Assembly: GCA_037893245.1 (NCBI GenBank)
Contig: JBAIAA010000404.1
Span: 223,526 to 287,525, forward strand
DNA length: 64,000 nt
Origin: Crossaster papposus
Lineage: Eukaryota > Echinodermata > Asteroidea > Velatida > Solasteridae
Reading direction: 5' to 3'
Part shown: positions 34,195 to 45,697 of the stretch, piece after piece
Layout: each line of letters opens with the position of its first letter
Numbering within the stretch: position 1 is the stretch's first letter
Notes under the pieces: generated by a model
Databases searched by the model: none
The model's input: the letters and a program-made list of their open reading frames with translations, nothing else
Told to the model about the DNA's origin: nothing
Translations under genes and position numbers: made by a program

Positions 34195-34385
34195 CCGAAC
34201 CACAAAAAACAAAGACACACTTGAATGAGCACGGGGCGGTTATATACAGGTAGGCCTATACGGGACCTGCTTATTTGCATTTTAACAATGAAGGAATATT
34301 CCATTTTCTTCGAAGGGTGGAGTTAACCGTATTACAAGGGACATAATACAGCGTGAGTCTTGACGACTGTGACGATATATAATTA
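34195..34385. repeat. DIRS right inverted terminal repeat
   Basis: Matches the inverted left repeat from ACACACTTGAATGAGCAC through GGGACATAATACAGCGTGA; beyond that the two ends differ, as is usual for DIRS. Confidence 0.75.
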
Positions 34386-34387
34386 TA

Positions 34388-34572
34388 TGAAGCGCGATAT
34401 GTGGCAGAGAAACCCACCCCCCCCCCCTCTTTTGTGTTGACCATTGTGTTCCCGGAATCTCAGGAATTCCTTTTATGTTTCAAGGGGGATGGGTTAGGTA
34501 ACAATAGTGTTGAGTGCGTATAAAGTATAGGGATAAGAGAGGGTTACCCCTCTGCCACACATCGTGCTGGGT
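34388..34572. mobile_element. MITE with GCACGATATGTGGCAGAG ends, copy 1
   Basis: Both ends are inverted forms of that motif and the interior holds GTGTTCCCGGAATCTCAGGA and a C run. It abuts the right end of the DIRS. An inverted copy is at 36044-36222. Confidence 0.6.
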
Positions 34573-36043
34573 ATAAGAAAAATACAACGATTATAGCAGG
34601 GTCGAAAGTAGGGTCGAACAAAGTGAAATTGTTCAATCTACAACTCGGAATTGTTTTAATCGACACGGAACACGCACTAGACGAGTAAAAAAAAGTGACC
34701 GAATTTGAAGGGAACAAAAATATTTGGCTCACTCCAATATAGATATATATGTGTATATATATTTTTACGGGGATATAAGGTACATTTTATTGAGTTGCAA
34801 AACACGAGATACAAACATCGCCATTAATATTTCGGGGGAAAAGTGTTCACTTGTTCCCAATTCTAAATACAAAAACCGACAATGCAAATAAGGTTTTTAG
34901 TCTTAATTTCAATTATTAAATTCAAATTGTATTTTAATTCAACAGCTTCCAATAGTATTTCATGCACATGCATAACTTCTGGTAGCTAGATCAATTTTGG
35001 TAATTCTTGTTTCCAAATGAGTGATTGGTGTATCAAATTTAATTGCTTTTTATGGAATATTTAATTTAATTGATTGAACATATTCTGCTGTGTACAGTTG
35101 CTGTTTAATTTCGGGATTGTGACCTGCGTCGGTCCCAATACAGTTATATCTATACACTAGTACATGTCCTACGGCGTGTCGTAAGATATGCATTTTAGGA
35201 CAGGCTTTTTGGTGCAACCGCAGTTACGACATGTCTTAGGGTTGTCCTAAATTTCTTATCTTACGACAAGCATGTAGGACATGTTTGGTGCAAACGGCCT
35301 CAGGTCACTTCTGTTAAAAAGAATGTGAACAAAAACACTGAGTACAACGAGGCTACAATGTAGTAAATGCACTACCAATGGGGCTTATTGACGGCACCGC
35401 ACATTCCGTATAGCGTGAACTATAGAGTATCCATTCTTTGATACACATTGTGTTCCGTTTGGTTGACGCAGTAATACAGTGTGTTTATTTACTTGATAAA
35501 TAGACAGCAATTGTGTTCAATATCATTGTGTTGATAATGATGAGTTATTGTGTTGGTTGTGATGAGTAATTGTAATGGTAATGATGAGTAATTGTATTGG
35601 CAATGATGAGTTATCGTTGCTGGTAACTGAACGATGAGTTATCGTGCTGGTAATGATGAGTTTCTGTCTAACAAGCATACTGGCTAGTATTGTCGTGCAG
35701 ATGTATTACCGATACTCGATAGCCTATCTGATCACCATATGCATAAATATACGTGTTTGTAACTCAATACTAAAACGCAAATTTATATACTCCAGTGATC
35801 TCGTGGCATCGCTAGGTTAGACGGAACGAAGAGGTTTTTTTTCATAAAGAAACGAAGAAATCGCACAAATTCTTGCACTATAACCCGTGAATAGTCAGTG
35901 CAGAGATTGTTAGTTTGTAATAAAAAGAGGAAGCGTCAAACCGTATGGGTCAAACTTCCCACGTACATAACGAGAACAGTCGAGCCGCGCGCACTACATA
36001 TCTATATTATTAATCCTCAAGATAGGACATGGTTGGGGACTAG
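34573..36043. other. Noncoding; inverted pieces of MCT flank
   Basis: No gene seen. 35110-35300 and 35815-36010 read on the minus strand resemble the MCT-C 5' flank (29330-29600): ACGACACGCCGTAGGACATG and GGTTATAGTGCAAG. Between them are GATGAGTTATTGTG-type imperfect repeats at 35530-35660. Confidence 0.45.
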
Positions 36044-36222
36044 TATTCCCAGCACGATATGTGGCAGAGGGGTACCCCCCTCTTATCGCTATACTTTATA
36101 CGCACTCCACACTAAACCTAACCCATCCCACCTTGAACCCTAAAAGGAATTCCTGAGATTCCGGGAACACAATGGTCAACACAAAAGAGGGGGGGGGGGA
36201 TTCTCTGCCACATATCGTGCTT
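36044..36222. mobile_element. MITE with GCACGATATGTGGCAGAG ends, copy 2 (inverted)
   Basis: Inverted relative to copy 1 with few differences; the pair forms a 1.8-kb inverted repeat. Confidence 0.6.
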
Positions 36223-36826
36223 CATTATGTTGGGGACGGTTGGGGCCATCTTGTGGGCGGTTCCCCGTGTGCCGTGTCCCACGGAGGGTGGGAGGAAGCC
36301 CGTCTATTTTGCCGGGACCTACATAATTATGAAGCACGAATGTGGCAGAGAACCCCCCCCCCCCCCTCTTTTGTGTTGACCATTGTGTTCCCGGAATCTC
36401 AGGAATTCTTTTTATAGACCATGGGACGAGTGCGATTATTGTGTTCGTTCGTGATCCCCATTTTGGTACAAAATGAAAACATCGAAGTTCATTCAAGTTG
36501 TTGTTGCTAAATACAAAACTGACTGTTCATTTTTGCAAAAGTGGCACTTTTGGGGTTTTTTTGGCAAAAATATGGACCGATTTTTATTTTTATTTTAAAC
36601 TTGCCGTTACTTGAACCTAGGCTTTGGCCCGTGTTTGGCTCCAGCGTTATTGCCAAAATGCATAACTGAAGCCAAAACTGAAACACAGTTTCATTTAACA
36701 AAACGGTACTCACGTGACTAAACATAAATTGTGACCAATCGGAAATACTGTGTTATGAGTCTTCGTCGGCATCCAATCAGCGCTCTCGTTACGCACAGTT
36801 TCTGACCCGGTGTACAGCAATCCAAC

Positions 36827-37205
36827 ATGGCGGCTTCTAAAGACGACGCCGAGCCTTTATTTACGTGCATTTTGCACTGTGATTCTGGAGCCAAAGGTAG
36901 GGTTTCACCTTTTTTCTATTCAAAGCTGGTCTCGCTTCCTCGAGTTTGCTGACAAATGGAAGAGTTTGAAGGGAAAATAGTCAGATATTGCGAGAGAATT
37001 TCTGGCCAAACATGACTCCGCGTTGCAGAGAGTGGATGTGTTACATGTACTTAGCATCGGCAGGCGCACCACCGAAACATGTTGGATTTCATCGATCTTG
37101 CTACGCCCGGTTTACGGACATCAATAAGATAGAGCAAGTCACAGCGGTAACAGCTGTCCAAGAGAAACGTCCAAGAGAAACGACAAAGGGAAATCTTTGA
37201 AGCCG
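36827..37205 (+). pseudogene. Decayed ORF with Cys/His motif inside the TTA element
   Basis: Begins with ATG in a good context (CCAACATGGCGG) and MAASKDDAEPLFTCILHCDS. Later frames read FADKWKSLKGK, SDIAREFLAKHDSALQRV and HVGFHRSCYARFTDINKIE. The order C-x3-C, W-x-L-K, H-x3-CY-x-FT resembles a Cys/His module I associate with repeat-borne invertebrate proteins; the match is from memory and unnamed. Two or more frameshifts and stops interrupt it. A GT donor at 36897 could instead end a first exon. I do not assign a function. Confidence 0.4.
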
Positions 37206-37334
37206 GTAGGTGTTGCAGTAACGTTCAGGCCTATAGCCCATGATATTTGTTGTCTGTTCGACTGTTGTCGACGAAGTATAACACCTCAGTGTTTGTTTGT
37301 GGTTCCGAAAAAGATTATGTTATTATAGTTCTGT

Positions 37335-37490
37335 ACCTCTTTCTTTTGTCATTTGTCAATGTATATGTTATGGGATGGATGTGTTGTCGGTGCTGTGCAT
37401 GTTGTTGGGAGTCATACTAATAACCGACAACACGCACAGCACCGACAACACTTAAAAACATATTTGACATTGACAAAAGAGGAAGAGAAC
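37335..37490. mobile_element. Small palindromic MITE
   Basis: Inverted arms CCTCTTTCTTTTGTCA with GTGTTGTCGGTGCTGTGC and the reverse at 37423-37490. Sits within the TTA element between its two coding remnants. Confidence 0.55.
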
Positions 37491-38050
37491 TGTAATAATA
37501 CAATACAAAAAGTCAAAAGATTGTCATTCAACTCGATGTTGCAATTCATTTTTAAAAATGGATATTTTTTTCATGCGATTTTTTTTTCTATATCAAGCAT
37601 GAACGTTGGCCGCGCGCTATTTTGCCTTCTGGCTGAAGTTTGACATTATGCACGAGTCTATAAGATGTGGTTGTAGCTGCTACCATAAACTCATGCATAA
37701 TTTCAAGCAGCAGCCAAGTAATCCGGACACAGCCTACACAGCAACTCCGCGTGCTAATTTAATAAATAAAATTGTTGGATTCACGACAACTTGGCTACAC
37801 ATACATGTAGCTCGTCAAATCTCGTTTATGTCAAATTACGTGTACTTAAATTTAGCCAGCTCTGGCTAAGTACATGTATACACCTATCTTTTATCCCCTT
37901 TTTTTTCAAGGGGGGGGGGGGGTGTGTTTGAGAAAACATTAGGTGTGAGCAATTCTTTGTTTATACAAGGTTAAAAATAAGACCAAACCGGTAACAAGTC
38001 ATTTCCAAATTCCATCATTGATTGTATTTTCCCTTCTTTTTTCTCTCTAG

Positions 38051-38190
38051 ATTTAACCTTATATGCAGTTGCTAATCAGGAGACGAGCAGTGATAATGAC
38101 AGACCTCCAAAGAAGACTTGTGTTTACTCAGATCCAGTGCCAGCCTACCATCTAAGCCCCAACGTTAGAAGCATGTCATACCGACGGTGA
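38051..38190 (+). pseudogene. Possible last exon of the TTA-element gene
   Basis: A pyrimidine-rich tract and TCTCTCTAG acceptor precede an open stretch: DLTLYAVANQETSSDNDRPP, then KKTCVYSDPVPAYHLSPN and a TGA at 38188. It is in frame with a donor at 37206 (GTAGGT) if the upstream reading frame is the one used by the ATG. Confidence 0.35.
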
Positions 38191-39400
38191 TCATACCGAC
38201 TATGTGCATTATCTGCCAAAAATCGCATGGGTTGTGAATGTTGTAACATTAATGTGCTCACTTCAGTGATTTTGTGATTGTTATAATTCTTAATTTTAGA
38301 GGGAAAAGCTGAGAGAATTATGCTCGAATTGGTTTTTGTGTACTAAATGACTAAATATTTAAGACAAGTCAGAAGCATTTTTCTGACACTTTTCATTTTT
38401 TTCACGCAGTTAACTTCCACTATCCCTGTTCCAATGAGGGCAACTATTTTCAAGGCTCTTTCTAATTACTGAAACATCCATGATGGAGTATGAATATCCC
38501 TCTTACTGAGAAAAGATGGTACTCAAATAGGCATTTACACAAATTTAAATGTAATTATTATTTGCAAATGGTGCATACAATTCACCATTTCTGTAATTTT
38601 AAATGTTATTACAACATTGACTTTAATCACAAACAATTCAGCTTCCCAGTAATGTTACAGGTCCAGTGTAAAATAAAACTGTAGAGTTGGGGCAGGCACT
38701 ATCACTCGTGGACCACAGCAACCAAAACGTGGGTACAGGGCCACAAATTGTGAACAATTATTTGTTAATTCTCAATTTTCATGTGATTCTAATTATTTTA
38801 ATGTCACTTTGCAATGTTATGTTCCATAAAAAAAGAAGTGAATACTGAAGTTTATGTACTAGTGCTGACAAGAATAAAATGACAAACAATAAATATTGTG
38901 TGGATCTTATCTTTTGATGTATTTCATTATTATGTATTTCATTACAAGCTCGCCTTGCATGAAACCCATTAAACAAAACACTGAGCTGATTGACCCGCTT
39001 CCCCAAAAAAATAGATAAACAATATTGCAGATTTAAATTGAATATAATTATAAGCCATTTTATTTATCAATCAATTATCTAATAACACACTTAAATGGAC
39101 CCATCAACCCAAAGAGAGTGATTTACATTTAAACGGTGGTGTTATAGTTCATGTTTGTCGCTAGCAACTTTTTCCTGTCATGTACATGCTCTATGAGGCG
39201 AGTTGGCTTGAGTCAATACAATATTAAGTGAACAAAAGTATGGGGCGAACTGGCTTTGGGGCGAAATTGTTATGAAAACAAGGCGACAAAAACCAACTCG
39301 CCCCATGTTATTTTCGCCCCATCAAATTGTTTACGTGAAATAACTCTCCAAAGTGCCACTTTTGCAAAAATGAACACCCCAAATGTTGTTAGGTATGCCC
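38191..39400. other. AT-rich right part of the TTA element
   Basis: No coding signal or RNA recognised; short frames are not supported. Confidence 0.4.
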
Positions 39401-39572
39401 TAAAGATCAATTTGTGAAAGTGTTATCATGTACCAAGTTGGGGATCACGAAAATGTCTTTCTGAAAGGATTTTGTGACTTCGTCCCATGGTCTATTAGGG
39501 GGATGTGTGTATAGGGTATCGGGATAAGAGGGGGGGGGGGAGGGGTACCCCTCTGCCACATATCGTGCTTTT

Positions 39573-41035
39573 TATGTCTTGCGGCGCTACAGCGCTTCGC
39601 AGTCGTTCAGGGTTTCGTCCTTCCTTTATAGCGGAGAACAATATATATTTTTTCCGCTTCGTAGATCGATAGGGATCGACACCCGGATCTTCCACCGTTA
39701 GTTATGATGTTAACTTGAACCGGTGACCCTTGGGGGAAATTAGTAAACGCAAACCCAAAAATTCAATTGTACCAATGACAAACCAAATCCATTTCCAAAT
39801 TAATTTCTTGAGGTGTCTTACCTTCTAACAACTCAACGCAACAAACAAAGGTTTGATTGTATTTGTTTAAATATAAGTTGTTTTTTAAACGCATTCCTGT
39901 GTCCGCGTTCATGTTTGCTTACACCATGAGGCCACACACCGACCAATACAATGTTTACACACGGGAGGCGTGTTACGTAATCTTAAAAGGCTTGACCATT
40001 GCACTGTAGTGTTTGGGACATCGACAACACCAGATAACAGTTTGAAAGACAATACTTCGGCCATAGACGATGTGCCCGCCGACGTCACGTGTTTACATCT
40101 GTATTCAGATATGCCCGGCAGTATGCACACACGTCGTATTTTACATTTACTTAAAGCATTTACACTTCTGGAGGATTTTGTTAGCTCTGTACAATAATAC
40201 TCAAGAGTAATCCCAATGGAACAATTTCTAGAAACTATGTAACTTGCCACAAGGCAGACTGATTCGATCCTGTCAATGTCATCTAAAATACCTGTTTCCT
40301 GTGGTTTTCAAACTCCTAACAAAACCAAAAGTATTTTCTTCTGTTAAATAAAAACCTCTAAACTTTACTGGAAGTATATTATGTTTGCTTACAAAGTACA
40401 CAATTACTCAGGATGCAAAACCCACGCTCTAAAATATTCTCATCACTAAAATTCAATTCGGTTAATGAATGTTCATTATTTTGTTTGAACGCAGACAATA
40501 TTTAGATTGCAGTTCTACCCGATTAGATGGATAAATAAAATGAGAAGTGCGTATAAATTATCTGAAATGTTGTTAAATGCAGTGTGTTTATTATGAATTG
40601 ATATCACTGCATAAAATTAATCAATTTTTAGAAAGATGCAATTAAATTCTGCACAATGTAGCTCACAAATATTTTGGCTGTAGATGTGGCAGTCACGCCG
40701 TGACCAGTAAGGTATTCATACTATAAACACCATAAATGCATCCTCTCATCTTATGGGATTTCACTGATTGTTATTTGGGTACTTCATATTTGTGTGTATA
40801 TAAACTAATCATTTTCAATAGCTACTATGTAACACAGAGCCGTATGTTTTTTTTTTTTGCATGAGCCTTACGCTAGCAACCCCCAGCTCTGGAATGGTCT
40901 GGTGTCTTTTTGCCATTCTCACCCATTGGTACTGAGCGTCTCTTACGTAACAGTGGCTTTGGTCTGGAGAATTTAAAGTTAAACTGTGCCAAGCTGTGTG
41001 AACAAGTCAGTGTACCAGATATTATTTAAATTTAA
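39573..41035. other. Noncoding stretch with one unassigned small ORF
   Basis: Mostly AT-rich. The plus-strand frame 39970-40197 (75 codons, starting MLRNLKRLDHCTVVFGTS) has reasonable composition but no recognised family; a second frame just upstream (MFAYTMRPHTDQYNVYT at 39914) could continue into it only with a frameshift. Confidence 0.3.
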
Positions 41036-41876
41036 CTCGGGGTCACGCGCAAATGGCTTATTTCGGGACATGCGCTAAAGGCTAGTGGCGTCGGTGCGTC
41101 TACTCCGATTCGTAGAGAGGGCGCCCATCTCCATATATTGTCCGGGGCCGCTACTGTGGCCGCTACCGGGTCCGACGGGGGGCCGCCCCATGCTGTAGAC
41201 GGCGGCGCAGCAGACTCATCGCTCCACACGGCGCGATTCCGAGCTGCGCCGGGGGGGGACCATACTGTGGACGGCGGCGCGGCAGACGTTTCGTTCCACT
41301 CGGAGCGATTCCGAGCCGGTCCGTCGGCGCAGCGGGGGCGGGGCCTCGCCGGGACGCCCACGCTCCCTAGGCAAGTCGCAGTCGCAAGAGGCAGTCACCG
41401 TGAGTCGCGGCCAGTTGCAGGAGCCAGTCGCAAGAGCCAGTCGCAGTTGCAGGCACCAGATGCAGGAGCCAGTCGCAGTCACAGGAGCGGTTGTAGTCGC
41501 AAAAGCCAGTCGAAGTCTCAAAAGCCAGTCGCAGTCAGAGGAGCCAGTCACAGTCGCAGTCAAGTCTTAACTTTAATAGGGGTGTGCCGGGGCCAGGGGT
41601 GTTCCCGGGCCAGGGGTGTGTCGGGGCTTAACCCCAACACATGTTGTATGTATATTATCATGTAAATTGTTGTTGTTGTTGCGTAGTGCGCCTTCCGGTC
41701 CGGGTCTTCCAGGGTTTTGGCGGCAGATGCCCGCCGTCTTGTTTGGGGGCAAACAAGGTCTTCGTGTGGGTGCTGTGTAACATCTGTGCCGGTTGGCCGG
41801 TAGAGGGCACCAGAGCGGCCCAACGGTGGGACCGTCTAGGGTGCTCCTGCCGGTCTGCTTAGGCTACCCGTCCTGT
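41036..41876 (+). mobile_element. 5'-truncated relic of the TRIM family
   Basis: Matches the TRIM interior from CGGGACATGCGC (27117 there) through GGGCCGCCCCATGCTGTAGA, the CAGTCG array and GGGGTGTGCCGGGGCCAGG, then a diverged partial LTR from 41776. No left LTR. Confidence 0.65.
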
Positions 41877-41984
41877 AACGACTTGGGCCTTTTGTTTTGT
41901 TCAAAATTAGAAAAAGTTGTATAATAGTTACTGCTAGTGCTAAACTTCATAGTTCCCTTTTCTGTCTTCCAATGTTTCTTATAG

Positions 41985-42250
41985 GTCACGCCGTCCACCA
42001 CCGTGGCCATGTCCACCGCCATCTCCACCGCAGCCTTCGCCAGCAGGCCAAAGCTCTTGTCCTTGGAGATTCTCTCACAAAGTATCTCAAAGAGAACATC
42101 ACTACTGAGTCGGTTGATTTGCCGGTAGTGACTAGTCGCGGTACTATAATTTCTGGCCTTAGAAAGTAATAATCTGCTTTAGCACAACATCAACTTCACA
42201 ATTGTGCCGGACATTGTAATGATTCATGTTGATACAATGATCTAGAGTGG
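41985..42250 (+). pseudogene. SGNH/GDSL-like hydrolase fragment
   Basis: The frame to 42169 ends QAKALVLGDSLTKYL, NITTESVDLPVVTSRGTII, SGLRK-stop. GDSLT resembles block I of SGNH hydrolases, and after the stop DNA for PDIVMIHVDTMI resembles the block III IH-GTND segment. The fragment is short and stops early. Such domains occur in ORF1 of some LINEs. The same relic is at 4386-4640. Confidence 0.4.
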
Positions 42251-43033
42251 GCCAGGGTTTCCAAATAAGTGTGGAGATAGTTGAAGATTTAAATGTACTG
42301 GTGGATATATACAGCACATGCTTTGTACATGTAGATTTAAATGTTTTTGTATTTAAGTGTTTTCAATAATATACATGTGTCAGTATTGTGTAAACACAGT
42401 GCAGCTAAAAGTAAAACAGATCAAAACCGAGTCTGGTCGAGTCGGGTCACCTTAATGTCAAAAACTATGCTAAAATGTTTTGAGCTACAATGTAAATTTG
42501 ACACAAACAGCATAACTTTATGAATGCAGATTTTATTATTTTTATTATCAGTGATATAATTGATGTGCCTTAACATTTATTTTAGCAAAATGTATGTCTT
42601 ATTTAAAATCATTTGTTTGTGCAATGTTAGAAGCGGGTATAGGGCCTACATTGTAATTCAATATTTACAATAATTTAATGCCAAAAAACTATGCCAAAGA
42701 CATCAAGCAAAGATAACACAAACTTCATTTACTTTTATAATAACTCTCAATGGTTTGCACACATTATCACGAAGCCTTTTTCAATGACGTCATTTTCGAC
42801 CAATGAGGACACAGGAAGACAATGGACGTCATGGCGGGATGTTCCGTTCGTTACTTTCTTGTAAACACCAAGAAATCAAATTTAAATAAAAAAGGCAATT
42901 TTTTTTCATAAAACATGCAAAATTATTGTTTTAAACAGTTTCATTAAAAAAAGCATTAATGGCGCTGTACTACAACCCGAACATATTGCCGCGTATGACT
43001 ACAATAACTATTTAGGTCACCTCCCCACTAAAC
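42251..43033. other. Downstream flank of MCT-D, shared with MCT-B
   Basis: Noncoding, AT-rich; parallel to 4640-6472 but shortened. It ends in ACTAAACGTAA, the target of the LTR element. Confidence 0.6.
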
Positions 43034-43037
43034 GTAA

Positions 43038-44181
43038 TGTAACCAACAGATTTCGCAAGCTGCGAATTCATTTGGTTACTGACAATAGTTTAAATGTAAA
43101 TAGTTTGAAGTTAAATCGTTACAATCCCGTTTGGAATGTTTAGCTACTTAATACCATTCCTAAGCTGTTCTTAGTTGGAAGAGGAATTTCTTTGTTGGTA
43201 TTGTTTGGCTCAGAAAGTGAAAGGCCTGTGCTTAGTCAACCATTAGGGCGTAGTGCAGCGCGTGATTTGAACTGGTCATTCTTGCACATGCCGTCGTGAG
43301 GAAAGCATCGAAGTAGAGCGCTGTTTTTCCTTCGTTTCTTGCGTTTTCCGAGTTGCCAAATTACTTTTCCTTCGTTGCCTTTTTGATGTTTGCTGCTACA
43401 ACGAAGCCTCGCCCTGTATTTGACACCTGATGGTTCTCTTTCGTGCAGTAATAGCTTTCGGTGAGCTCACTTTCTATTGAATTTTCAATTGTAATTTTAG
43501 ACGTTTCCGTGATATATTTCATTCCTTGAATTCTTATAATATTTTCACTAGAAATTGAAGCCATTTGTATTTTGGTTATTATTATGTATGATTAACCCTC
43601 AACTGCAAGGTTTTCCTATTTAAGTGTAATTAATAATTACAAGTTGCAGTAAATGTTTTTGTATACAAGTTTAAATATGCTTGTATTTATAAGTATTATT
43701 ATTAATTTGTTATTTCAGTAACTCGGTCCGCGATTATTGCTGTGGCAGTTAACGGGGCAGCCTGGTTCCCCACCAGTCGATCATTCTCTGACAGGTACAT
43801 AAATTATATTGCCTAACATGGTTTTTCAATTAGGTGTTCAATGTGTAAAACTGTTCTTGATTAAATTGTAGTAATGTCAGGATTTATACAATTTCAAATA
43901 AATTGTAAAATTCAGACACGGCCTGTAAGAATGATATATTTTGTTGTTTTATACATTTATTGTTATTTTCCGACAGAATCTTTCCTTGTCTGGTAGCCTT
44001 GTTTTTGCCTTGTATACTTATGGTTATTCCCCATTATGTTATTGTATCACAACAGCAGTTGTACACCATCATGCATTAATTTAATTGGTTTGGTGTCCCA
44101 ATAAATTCATCTTGTGAGCAACCTGAAATTAGTTTCCAAACCCTAGTTATTTCACATCCTTTTCTGGTGCGCTTGGTTACA
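43038..44181 (+). repeat. Left LTR of the gypsy element
   Basis: 1144 bp, starts TGTAACCAACAG and ends CTTGGTTACA. Includes a poly-A signal-like AATAAA near 44099. Confidence 0.8.
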
Positions 44182-44183
44182 TA

Positions 44184-44201
44184 TGGCGTAGTCGGCAGGA
44201 T
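44184..44201 (+). promoter_or_regulatory. Primer-binding site of the gypsy element
   Basis: TGGCGTAGTCGGCAGGAT begins two bases after the left LTR; similar in form to the TRIM PBS but not the same. Confidence 0.6.
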
Positions 44202-44650
44202 GTGCTCACTTGGGACATTACAACAATTAAGTATAATCTGACCACCACCCCCCCCCCCCCCCCCCTATTAAACAAGGCTACCAGAACCGCTGTGCGTCCG
44301 TCGCCCAGTCCCCTCGGAGTGTCGACCTTGGCCGAGCAGCCGAAGTGGAGGAGCGACGACGAACAGCCAGTGGACGTCAGCTATAGTACGGAATCGGCAC
44401 GTCGTTTGACCGACTCCCGCAAGAACACCGCCGGACAAAAACAGCGCTCACGGCTCACACTGCATGGAAGGGCTTCCGTCGATAAGTAGTGTTTTAATTA
44501 AACCAATGTGATTCTAGCTAAACCGTTGTGGTTGATGTAAATCAATGTATTGGTATGTATTGACTGTTAGTTGATCTATACTAAAACAAATTTGAGTAGT
44601 CACTTTATAATTGTATATGCATTTGGTTGAAATTGTATGATAGTTCAATC

Positions 44651-45697
44651 ATGGTGTCTAAGGAAGAGGTAGATTTCTTGCGAGATCGCATAGACAATCT
44701 TAGTGCAAAGATAGCAGCAGTTTCTGATATAAAAACAGAAAAGAGCTCGACCGCTTTTCTGTTGATGCCATCTCAGAAAAAGATCAAGTCATTTACAGGC
44801 AAGGAACAAGATATTACATTAGAAGATTGGCTTTGCGATATACACGCATCAATTGCATCAAGACCTCTTGCAAATGAAGACAAAGTACATTTTATGTTTC
44901 AACATTTGGAAGGTGCAGCAAGGGAAGAAGTTAAACTCCGTCCCATAACTGACCGTGACACAGCTGAAAAACTAGTGTCTATTCTAGATGAAGTGTTTGG
45001 GGTCAAAGCCACAGGTGTACAGCTACAGCGACAGTTCTTTGAATGTAAACAGAAATCATCTCAGTCCCTTAGGGATTTCTCGCATCATTTGATGGAAGTC
45101 TTAAGTAAGGTCGTAAACAAATGCTCTCATTTAGAATCCTCCCAAGACCGATTACTTTGTGATCAATTTTCAGAGGGTGTCTCCGATCAGATATTACGTA
45201 AGCACCTTAAGAAAATGTTAAGAGACGATTCCAGTATGCCCTTTCTTAAGCTACGTCGAGAGGCAATTGAGTGGGCTGAAGAGGATGATTCCGACTCTAA
45301 AAGCAAAGTAACCATCGAGGAGGCACGGGGTGTTGTAAAGACCGACTCTGCAGAAGAAATCAAGCAGATGAAAAGTCTACTGGAAGAGCAACTCCAGCTC
45401 ATTAAGAATCAACAATCACAGATCAACCAGCTTCTTAAAGCAACATCAGATAAGCGGGAAACTTCGTCTCCATCTAACATGGTACAATCAAGTACAGACC
45501 TATTTCAATCTAGTCGCCCTAGAACGTTTTGTGATCACTGTCGGCGGGGAGGTCATCGTACTTCAAGTTGCTTTAGAAAGCAGCTCCAAGAGGCCCAAAC
45601 CGAGCTTGCAGAGTACCGTAGGGCTGAGGTTGCGAGAAACACCGCTGAGTGGTACCAAAAGACAGAGGAGACTTCCAAAAAATCGACGTTAAACTAG
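44651..45697 (+). CDS. Gypsy gag polyprotein
   Basis: 348 residues from the ATG at 44651. The N-terminus is a coiled coil (KEEVDFLRDRIDNLSAKIAA). The capsid-like core follows with KIKSFTGKEQDITLEDWL and FFECKQKSSQSLRDFSHHL. A second coiled coil (EEIKQMKSLLEEQLQLIKNQ) precedes one CCHC zinc knuckle, CDHCRRGGHRTSSC, near residue 300. This is the normal layout of a Ty3/gypsy gag. The end overlaps the protease frame by about 49 nt in the -1 register. The ORF is uninterrupted. Confidence 0.8.
   Translation: MVSKEEVDFLRDRIDNLSAKIAAVSDIKTEKSSTAFLLMPSQKKIKSFTGKEQDITLEDWLCDIHASIASRPLANEDKVHFMFQHLEGAAREEVKLRPITDRDTAEKLVSILDEVFGVKATGVQLQRQFFECKQKSSQSLRDFSHHLMEVLSKVVNKCSHLESSQDRLLCDQFSEGVSDQILRKHLKKMLRDDSSMPFLKLRREAIEWAEEDDSDSKSKVTIEEARGVVKTDSAEEIKQMKSLLEEQLQLIKNQQSQINQLLKATSDKRETSSPSNMVQSSTDLFQSSRPRTFCDHCRRGGHRTSSCFRKQLQEAQTELAEYRRAEVARNTAEWYQKTEETSKKSTLN

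Larger units (their letters stand above)
30186..34390 (-). mobile_element. DIRS-type retrotransposon with truncated recombinase
   Basis: Inverted terminal repeats (about 30186-30400 and 34195-34385) share TGCTTATTTGCATTTTAACA and TTCGAAGGGTGGAGTTAACC. An internal complementary region at 30475-30548 is the inverted copy of the outer left end (30186-30259), the arrangement specific to DIRS elements. Minus-strand ORFs in order are gag, RT/RNase H and the start of a tyrosine recombinase. The recombinase frame runs into the internal complementary region and lacks its catalytic half. DIRS elements make no target duplication, and none is seen. Confidence 0.85.
36415..39494. mobile_element. 3.08-kb TIR element, TSD TTA, carrying a gene remnant
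   Basis: Ends TAGACCATGGGACGA and inverted TCGTCCCATGGTCTA. TTA is duplicated at 36412-36414 and 39495-39497. Subterminal inverted blocks share CGTGATCCCC and TTTTTGCAAAAGTGGCACTTT. The TSD points to the PIF/Harbinger group. No DDE transposase is seen. Inside are a decayed coding region (36827-37205), a possible 3' exon (38051-38190) and AT-rich filler. Confidence 0.7.
36332..39572. mobile_element. MITE copy 3, split by a 3.1-kb insertion
   Basis: The left half is 36332-36414 and the right half 39495-39572. Together they give one element of the same family, with TTA duplicated around the insertion. Confidence 0.65.

Noticed and set aside
39970-40197. A conserved host gene at 39970
   Set aside because: 75 codons with no motif, no second copy and no clear splice partners; kept only as an unassigned ORF.
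44202-44489. 95-codon frame between gypsy PBS and gag
   Set aside because: Lies in the leader, crosses a poly-C run and has no family match; probably chance.
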